This document shows positions 58,910 to 64,000 of a stretch of DNA of 64,000 bases, one piece after another. How positions within the stretch are numbered: the first letter of the stretch is position 1; every line of letters starts with the position of its first letter. Made by a program: the position numbers and the translations under genes. The stretch is from a bacterium (GTDB lineage Bacteria; Auribacterota; UBA3054), in assembly GCA_017557885.1 (NCBI GenBank), contig JAFYXV010000004.1:96552-160551 (forward strand), in the 5' to 3' direction. The notes under the pieces are model-generated. The model did not search any database and was not told where the DNA came from. It worked only from the letters and a program-made list of their open reading frames with translations.

Positions 58910-61375
58910 TTATTGTTCAAGGGAAAAGACCCACTGGTGTTTTTCCTTCACGTTCAGGTCGGGAATGAGAACGGAATAGCACTTTTTGTTTTCGTCGTAG
59001 CTTATTTTGGCGTTCTGGGAGCCTAAGACGGCTTCCCGAGGTTCGCCGACGAAGTAAAGGTCTATCCTTATGTTCCTCTTCAACGGCATGGATTCGAAGC
59101 CGCCCTTTACGGGTTCCTGCGTAATTACGACGGTTTTGCCGTCGTCCTCGAGCCTTATTGGCAGCCTGGAGTAGTTCTTGTCGTAATCAAGGGATTCGCC
59201 GTCGTCCTCGTAGATCTCTATATAATCGTTGCCGCCGGGATAGACCTCCAGGACCAGGGGATCCGGGAGAGACGTGCCCACGCTCTCGACGTAGTCCATG
59301 TTGGGGATGATGGAACCTGCGCGCACGAAGAGGTTGAATTCGTTGAGCGCCACCTGCTTCTTGATGGGCTTTCCGCCTTCGAATTTTTCGCCGGTCGTAT
59401 AGTGGTAATACGTTCCCTTGGGCAGCTTGAATTTCATAAATCCGCCGGGAGTGCCGGCAGGCGCGAAGAAGAGCTTGTCGCCGATGAAGTAGGAATGCGT
59501 AAAGGAGTACGCTTCCTCGTCCTCCGGGAAGAGGAAATAGACGGGGCGGTGGATGGGCATGCCCGTTTCATAAGCGTCCCTGGCCAGATGATAGAAGTAG
59601 GGGACGAGCTTGAGGTGGAGCTGGTAGGCTTCCCTTATGATCTCTTCGGTCTCCTCGTTGTAGTTCCAGGCTTCCCTGATGCCGTGGTCGCTGTGCACTC
59701 TCATGATGGGGCACAGGGCGCCCATCTGGACCCAGCGGACGAAAAGCTCGGGGGAGATGTGCCCGGGATGGAAGCCCGTTATTTCGCCCTTGAAGCCGCC
59801 CAGGTCGTGGGAGAAGTAGCTCATGCCTTCGTGGGCGGCCCTTCTGTTCACGTCGAACTCGTAATTCAAAACAGGCCAGTGCGAGGCGGTGTCGCCGGAG
59901 AAATAAGCCGGGTAGCGCTGGGAGCCCAGGCCCGCGTAGCGGTTCAGGGCGATGGGGCGCTTGCCCTGCTTCAGATGATGGCGGAACATCAGCTCATCCA
60001 TCCAGAGATTGAAGTTGAAGTGCGGCATGATGCCCTGCCAGTTGTCTTCCCACCAGAGGTCCACGCCTATTGCGTCGTTGGGATCGTAGGTGTATTTTTC
60101 GAAGGCTTCCCAGATGCCCTTGTCAAGGTAATCCATTGAGAAGGAGTCGCTGCTGTGCCCGCGGTTCCAGATGGAGATGCCCATCTTTTCCCGGAACTCC
60201 TTCCAGTCTTTCTGAGCGAGCGGGGGAGGATTGTCGGGATCCATATCCAGGCTTTTCGCCATGGATTTGAAAGCCTCGTCGTTTTTCGGTATGCCTTCCG
60301 AGTGGACGTTCAGGCCCACCCTAAGTCCGTTCTCATGGGCCCATTTGAAGAATCCTTCGGGATCCGGGAACTTCTCCTTGTTCCATTCCCAGCCGGACCA
60401 GCCGTTGATGTGCCAGTCCATGTCCACGATGAGGACGTCCAGGGGCATTTTGCACTCCCTGTGCTTTCTGACGACTTCTTTGATCTCTTCCGCGGTGTAG
60501 GGATGGAAGCGGGAGTACCAGGAACCGTAGGCCCAGCGGGGGAGCATGGGAACTTTTCCGCAGAGCGCGGTGAATTCCTTAAGAGCGTCGCCGTAATTCT
60601 TGCCGTAGCAGAAGAAGAACAGGTTCTTGTAATTTTCCCTTACGTCGGTGTCGAGCCATTCCTTTTCGCGGTCGTACATGTACATCCAGCTTTCGTCCAA
60701 AAGGAAGTAGCCTGCTTTGGAGACCGGGCCCGGAGGGGCGGTCTTGGCGACGTCGCAGATCTCCTGCATGCCTTTCGGCAGTTCGTCGTAATCCCTGAAC
60801 ATGCACCAGATGTCGTTTCCGACAGGCTTATATTCAGCTTTGTTGGCGTTGCGCCAGTCGTGCAGCGTGCTGGAGATGTACAATAAGGGCAGTTCGCCGT
60901 AGCGCTCGTATTTCCAGTCGCCGCCCGGGAAGACTTTGCCGTTCCCGACCATGGCGTCGTAAACGTGGTCCATGCCCACGACGGCGCCCAGGTTTTCCGG
61001 GTCAAGGTCGCCGTAGCGCCATTCGCCTTTCATGCCGCCTTTTTCCCATTCAATCTTAAGGTTTTCCTTAGTCAGTTCCGGCCCGTCCTTGTAGTAGATC
61101 TTGACGTAGGGCGTCCTCATGGCCACGCCGCCCTCTATGAATTTGACTTCGTCGAATTTTTTGGTTTCCGGCATGGAAAGCGTTCTAAGAGTCGGGCGGT
61201 CGTCGAACTTGCCGGAGGGATCGAACTCTATTCTTACCATGGCGTCCGAAAGACGGGAGAAACGGGCGTTGCCGCAGCGTACGCTTCCGTTTTGTTCTTC
61301 AAGTTTTTCGCTGGCGTTCATAACACAGGGTGTCAAAAGAAGGGGAATAAGATAATTCAGAAGTTTGCGCTTCAT
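58910..61375 (-). CDS. Exported glycoside hydrolase family 31 enzyme
   Basis: 821 residues, signal peptide MKRKLLNYLIPLLLTPCVMN. N-terminal galactose-mutarotase-like beta domain, then the (beta/alpha)8 barrel: LPRWAYGSWYSRFHPYTAEE, LDVLIVDMDWHINGWSGWEW, GVDLWWEDNW with the probable nucleophile D444, and YFSGDTASHW with the probable acid/base D495. C-terminal beta domains include VRAGSIIPNMDY and EIYEDDGESLDYDK. GH31 members are alpha-glucosidases, alpha-xylosidases and related enzymes; the nucleophile context (W-E-D-N rather than W-x-D-M-N-E) does not let me name the substrate. Secretion fits degradation of host or plant glycans. Starts from a divergent promoter. Confidence 0.9.
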   Translation of the reverse strand: MKRKLLNYLIPLLLTPCVMNASEKLEEQNGSVRCGNARFSRLSDAMVRIEFDPSGKFDDRPTLRTLSMPETKKFDEVKFIEGGVAMRTPYVKIYYKDGPELTKENLKIEWEKGGMKGEWRYGDLDPENLGAVVGMDHVYDAMVGNGKVFPGGDWKYERYGELPLLYISSTLHDWRNANKAEYKPVGNDIWCMFRDYDELPKGMQEICDVAKTAPPGPVSKAGYFLLDESWMYMYDREKEWLDTDVRENYKNLFFFCYGKNYGDALKEFTALCGKVPMLPRWAYGSWYSRFHPYTAEEIKEVVRKHRECKMPLDVLIVDMDWHINGWSGWEWNKEKFPDPEGFFKWAHENGLRVGLNVHSEGIPKNDEAFKSMAKSLDMDPDNPPPLAQKDWKEFREKMGISIWNRGHSSDSFSMDYLDKGIWEAFEKYTYDPNDAIGVDLWWEDNWQGIMPHFNFNLWMDELMFRHHLKQGKRPIALNRYAGLGSQRYPAYFSGDTASHWPVLNYEFDVNRRAAHEGMSYFSHDLGGFKGEITGFHPGHISPELFVRWVQMGALCPIMRVHSDHGIREAWNYNEETEEIIREAYQLHLKLVPYFYHLARDAYETGMPIHRPVYFLFPEDEEAYSFTHSYFIGDKLFFAPAGTPGGFMKFKLPKGTYYHYTTGEKFEGGKPIKKQVALNEFNLFVRAGSIIPNMDYVESVGTSLPDPLVLEVYPGGNDYIEIYEDDGESLDYDKNYSRLPIRLEDDGKTVVITQEPVKGGFESMPLKRNIRIDLYFVGEPREAVLGSQNAKISYDENKKCYSVLIPDLNVKEKHQWVFSLEQ

Positions 61376-61434
61376 TATTTATCCCTGGTGGAGAGTTAAA
61401 AAAGGGCGTTTAAGATGAACTTTACAGTTATTCA

Positions 61435-61463
61435 ATGATATTGATTTATTGGTAAAAACGCAA
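61435..61463 (-). promoter_or_regulatory. Promoter of the GH31 gene
   Basis: Minus-strand TTGCGT (61458-61463), 17 bases, TATCAT (61435-61440); leader of about 55 bases. Confidence 0.6.
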
Positions 61464-61518
61464 GTTGATAAAAGTTATGGAAAAGCGACTTTTCTCCTCC
61501 CCGGCGGAAGGGTTTTTG

Positions 61519-61527
61519 TGGTAAAAT
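61519..61527 (+). promoter_or_regulatory. Extended -10 promoter of the MFS gene (near-leaderless)
   Basis: TGG-TAAAAT at 61519-61527, 10 bases before the ATG at 61538. No ribosome-binding site fits, so the message may have a leader of only a few bases. Confidence 0.5.
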
Positions 61528-61537
61528 ATCAAAACGT

Positions 61538-62851
61538 ATGTTCGTGGGAAAGATCAAGGAATTTTTCGTAAATTTCGGCCGGGCCTTCCAGTCCCGCAAC
61601 TATCGCCTGTTCTTCATCGGGCAACTGGTCTCCTGCACCGGAAGCCAGATCCAGGCGGTGGCCATGGGCTGGCTGGTTTACGATCTTACGAACTCCAAGA
61701 CCATGCTGGGTACGATCCTGCTGCTTTCCCAGGCGCCCGGGCTAATATTGAGCCCCGTGGCGGGGATACTGATGAGCCGCTTCAACAAGCGCCGCCTTTT
61801 AATGACCGTTTTGGTTTTGTCTTCCCTGCATGCCGTCATTCTCGCCGTCCTTACCCTGACTGGCGTCATAACGCCCGCTCTGCTTTTAGTCATGGCGGCT
61901 TTTATGGGCATCCTGACGTCTTTGGAAATGCCCACCCGCCACAGCCTCATTTATTTCATGGTTAAGGAGCCCTCGCACCTTGGCAACGCCATCGCCCTGA
62001 ACTCCATGATCTTCAACCTTGGAAGGCTGGTGGGCCCCGCTATCGGAGGCTTCGCCATAAGCCTTATCAAGGACAACTGGGGGAGCGCCCTTTTGCAGGG
62101 CAATCTCCCCAGCGACGTTCCCTCTCACATCGGGGAGAGCTTCTGCTTCTTTTTGAATTCGCTCTCCTATTTCGCGGCCGTCATTGCGCTCCATCTTATG
62201 GATTTCGTGCTGCCGGTCTATGAGAAAGGCAAGAACGCCGCCCACGATTTCTGGGAGGGTCTTAAGACGGCCTGGACTTTCCCGCCCGTCCGAGTCGTCC
62301 TTCTGACGCTCGCGATGATCGGCGCCACGGCCATCACCGCCAACACTCTGACGCCCGCCATCGCCAGGGATATTCTGCACGGCGATTCGCGTTTTCTGGG
62401 CATGCTCCAGAGCTCCCTGGCCCTCGGCGCCATCATCTCCGCCGGGTATATGGCCAGCCGCTCCACGCTCCAATATTTCAACTATCATTTCATCGTGGCG
62501 ACGCTCTCCTCCGGAACGGGACTAATGATCTATTCCTACTCCTCCAGCTTAAAACTTTCCTGCTTCGCCATGTTCCTTATGGGGCTCGGTCAGATACTTT
62601 TGTTTTCCTCCACCAACACGCTCATTCAGCTTATCGCTCCGCACAAGTACCGCGACCGCTTCATAAGCTTCTACGCCGCCATTCTGCTTGGCGTGGTTCC
62701 CCTGGGCTGCCAGTTCACGGGTTTCCTGGCCGATCACATCGGGCTCAGGGAGGCGGTCAGGATCTGCGCCATCTGTTCCTTTTTAGTCATGATTTGGTAT
62801 CTTTTCAACCGTCACCACATAAGGGATCACGAGTATCCCGCCACGGAATAA
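61538..62851 (+). CDS. MFS transporter, MFS_3 (EntS-like) group
   Basis: 437 residues, about 12 helices. N-terminal FQSRNYRLFFIGQLVSCTGS and VAMGWLVYDLTNSKTMLGT are typical of the MFS_3 family. The loop motif RFNKRRLLM after helix 2 and LEMPTRHSLIYFMV with NAIALNSMIFNLGRLVGPAI are also characteristic. Such proteins export siderophores, drugs or small metabolites; the substrate cannot be deduced. The gene is 4 bases ahead of mutM, so they may be co-transcribed, an odd functional pair. Confidence 0.88.
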   Translation: MFVGKIKEFFVNFGRAFQSRNYRLFFIGQLVSCTGSQIQAVAMGWLVYDLTNSKTMLGTILLLSQAPGLILSPVAGILMSRFNKRRLLMTVLVLSSLHAVILAVLTLTGVITPALLLVMAAFMGILTSLEMPTRHSLIYFMVKEPSHLGNAIALNSMIFNLGRLVGPAIGGFAISLIKDNWGSALLQGNLPSDVPSHIGESFCFFLNSLSYFAAVIALHLMDFVLPVYEKGKNAAHDFWEGLKTAWTFPPVRVVLLTLAMIGATAITANTLTPAIARDILHGDSRFLGMLQSSLALGAIISAGYMASRSTLQYFNYHFIVATLSSGTGLMIYSYSSSLKLSCFAMFLMGLGQILLFSSTNTLIQLIAPHKYRDRFISFYAAILLGVVPLGCQFTGFLADHIGLREAVRICAICSFLVMIWYLFNRHHIRDHEYPATE

Positions 62852-62855
62852 AACT

Positions 62856-63695
62856 ATGCCGGAACTTCCTGAAGTACAGACCGTCGTCAACGAAATAATC
62901 AAGCAACAGCTCCTGGGCGTAAAAATAAAAGACGTCGAGATCCTCGTCCCGGCTCTCGTCGCGCCCATGGACAAAGCTGATTTCGAAAAAACCTTAAAAG
63001 GCAGGAAAATCACAGACCTCTCCCGCCGCGCCAAATACATCGTGGCGACGCTGGACAACGGAACTTATTTCATCTCGCACTTAAGAATGTCCGGCCACTT
63101 CGTGACGATCGACGCGAAGGAGGAAAGGGGCCGCTTCGAGCGCGCCAGGATCACTTTCGCCAACGGGAAGGCCTTAAGGTACGACGACATCAGGAAATTC
63201 GGCCGCTTCAACCTGACGAAGGACAAGGAGGAGATCCTTGGGAAGCTCGGCCCCGAACCGCTGGAAAAAAGTTTCACTCCCAAACTGTTGTTCGAGCGCC
63301 TTCCCAAGGACAATAAGACTAAACTCTGCATCAAGGCCTGGCTCCTCGATCAGACGAACGTTGCCGGTCTTGGCAACATCTACGTTGACGAAGCGCTGTG
63401 GCTCGCCAAGATCCATCCGGAACGTCCGGCTAACAGCTTAACTCTTGATGAAGCGAAATCCCTTAGGGACGCCATACAATCCGTTCTGAAAAAAGGCATC
63501 GCCAATTCCGGAACAAGCCTCGGTCATACTCAGGGCAATTTCATCAGCGCCGACGGAAAGCACGGCAACAACGCGGAAACGCTCAACGTCTTTCACCGCC
63601 AGGGCAAGCCCTGCCCGAGATGCAAGACGATCATAATAAAAACTGTGGTGGCCCAGCGCGGCACCCACCTTTGCCCCAAATGTCAGCAAAAGTGA
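62856..63695 (+). CDS. mutM: Formamidopyrimidine-DNA glycosylase
   Basis: Removes oxidised purines such as 8-oxoguanine from DNA and nicks the site. 279 residues. PELPEVQTVV at the N-terminus gives the catalytic Pro2 and Glu3; K60 in LSRRAKY is the conserved lysine; HLRMSGHF, YDDIRKFGRF and DQTNVAGLGNIYVDEAL follow. The C-terminal zinc finger is CPRC with HLCPKC. A small insertion (GHTQGNFISADGKHGNNAE) replaces the shorter usual loop before the finger. Complete, so not disrupted by the insertion element that begins about 90 bases downstream. Confidence 0.95.
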   Translation: MPELPEVQTVVNEIIKQQLLGVKIKDVEILVPALVAPMDKADFEKTLKGRKITDLSRRAKYIVATLDNGTYFISHLRMSGHFVTIDAKEERGRFERARITFANGKALRYDDIRKFGRFNLTKDKEEILGKLGPEPLEKSFTPKLLFERLPKDNKTKLCIKAWLLDQTNVAGLGNIYVDEALWLAKIHPERPANSLTLDEAKSLRDAIQSVLKKGIANSGTSLGHTQGNFISADGKHGNNAETLNVFHRQGKPCPRCKTIIIKTVVAQRGTHLCPKCQQK

Positions 63696-63781
63696 GAGCC
63701 AAGCTTTTCTCCAAAAGAATAGCCGGGCTTGAAAATGAAAAGTTAGCCAAAGTCGAGGAAGCCTGTCCCGTTTTAATATAA

Positions 63782-64000
63782 GTTGACACTTGTTTTCTGA
63801 AAAAAGTTAAGGAGACAGGTGACATGAAAGACAGAATTCGGTACAGTATGGCATTCAAACTAAAAGTCATGGAAGAGCTCAGGGACGGGAAGTGGAAATC
63901 AGTATCAGGAGCGGCAACGGCATACGGGATTTCTTATAACACAGTTTATGTTTGGATGCGGGCTCTTGGCTTCGAACATCTAAAAGGGAGGTTGATCTAC
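63782..64000 (+). mobile_element. Left end of an IS3-like insertion sequence, cut by the window edge
   Basis: A short non-coding lead TTGACACTTGTTTTCTG at about 63783-63800 is followed by GTTAAGGAG and an IS3-type orfA. This start could be the left inverted repeat; the right end and orfB are outside, so boundaries and target duplication cannot be confirmed. Confidence 0.6.
63824..64000 (+). CDS. IS3-family transposase orfA (HTH), 3'-truncated by the window edge
   Basis: 59 codons are visible from the ATG at 63824 (AAGGAG about 10 bases upstream). The protein has YSMAFKLKVMEELRDGKW then SGAATAYGISYNTVYVWMRA, the helix-turn-helix of IS3-family OrfA proteins that binds the element's ends. The frame is open to the last base. 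OrfB, with the DDE domain, would be expected next, usually reached by a -1 frameshift. It is the only transposon-like gene I see. Confidence 0.8.
   Translation, partial: MKDRIRYSMAFKLKVMEELRDGKWKSVSGAATAYGISYNTVYVWMRALGFEHLKGRLIY

Noticed and set aside
63696-63781. Stretch between mutM and the IS element
   Set aside because: No gene, hairpin or promoter that I can support.

Overview
The window looks like chromosomal DNA of a Gram-negative, free-living or host-associated bacterium of the PVC type (Lentisphaerae, Kiritimatiellae or Verrucomicrobia are my best guess). The reasons are a lipid A operon in the order skp-skp-lpxD-lpxC-fabZ-lpxA, five secreted proteins with PEP-CTERM-like tails, a type II secretion/pseudopilin-like protein with a very long insertion, and SUMF1-like and GLUG-type surface proteins. 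The taxonomic placement is inference. No rRNA is present; there is one tRNA (Phe). Promoters resemble the sigma-70 consensus, often with an extended -10 (TG-N-TAnAAT).

Layout. 1-2823: 3' part of carB. 2905-20049: an AT-richer accessory block. It holds three copies of a three-gene secreted cassette (here A-B-C): one on the minus strand and two in tandem on the plus strand. Between the minus copy and the plus copies lie a divergent promoter region with a nine-G tract and two paralogous secreted helical-repeat genes. 20257-22033: a small PEP-CTERM protein and a secreted SUMF1-domain protein. 22109-27103 (minus): an RsiV-like DUF3298 protein and the lipid A/envelope operon. 27336-31490: a four-gene membrane operon with a DUF6754-like protein. 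31650-33644: STAS protein plus SpoIIE/RsbU-type phosphatase. 33649-35220 (minus): YifB/ComM ATPase. 35398-39066: frr, a protein of three STAS domains, and NAD synthetase. 39110-45224: giant GspK-like protein and a PEP-CTERM protein. 45299-46327 (minus): SDR-type threonine dehydrogenase. 46497-49169: multidomain secreted metalloprotease. 49305-54518: cysS-tmk-holB-ricT-ribF. 54515-57609 (minus): LysM lipoprotein, MlaE and MlaF homologues and two tiny membrane proteins. 57809-57884: tRNA-Phe. 57955-61375 (minus): SPFH protein and a GH31 glycosidase. 61538-63695: MFS transporter and mutM. 63782-64000: left end of an IS3-like element.

The most interesting part is the A-B-C array. A is a beta-rich exported protein with an acidic D/N-rich domain. 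B is a family I do not recognise with a fixed C-terminal signature. C is a two-part GLUG-type beta-helix protein ending in a PEP-CTERM anchor. Gene order and tight spacing are kept in all three copies although the sequences have diverged strongly. This suggests a co-exported surface complex that has been duplicated and diversified. Other unusual points are a NAD synthetase whose glutaminase domain has lost two catalytic residues, a partner-switching module that includes a triple-STAS protein, a DUF6754 membrane operon of unknown function, and several near-leaderless transcripts. No intergenic stretch exceeds 300 bases.
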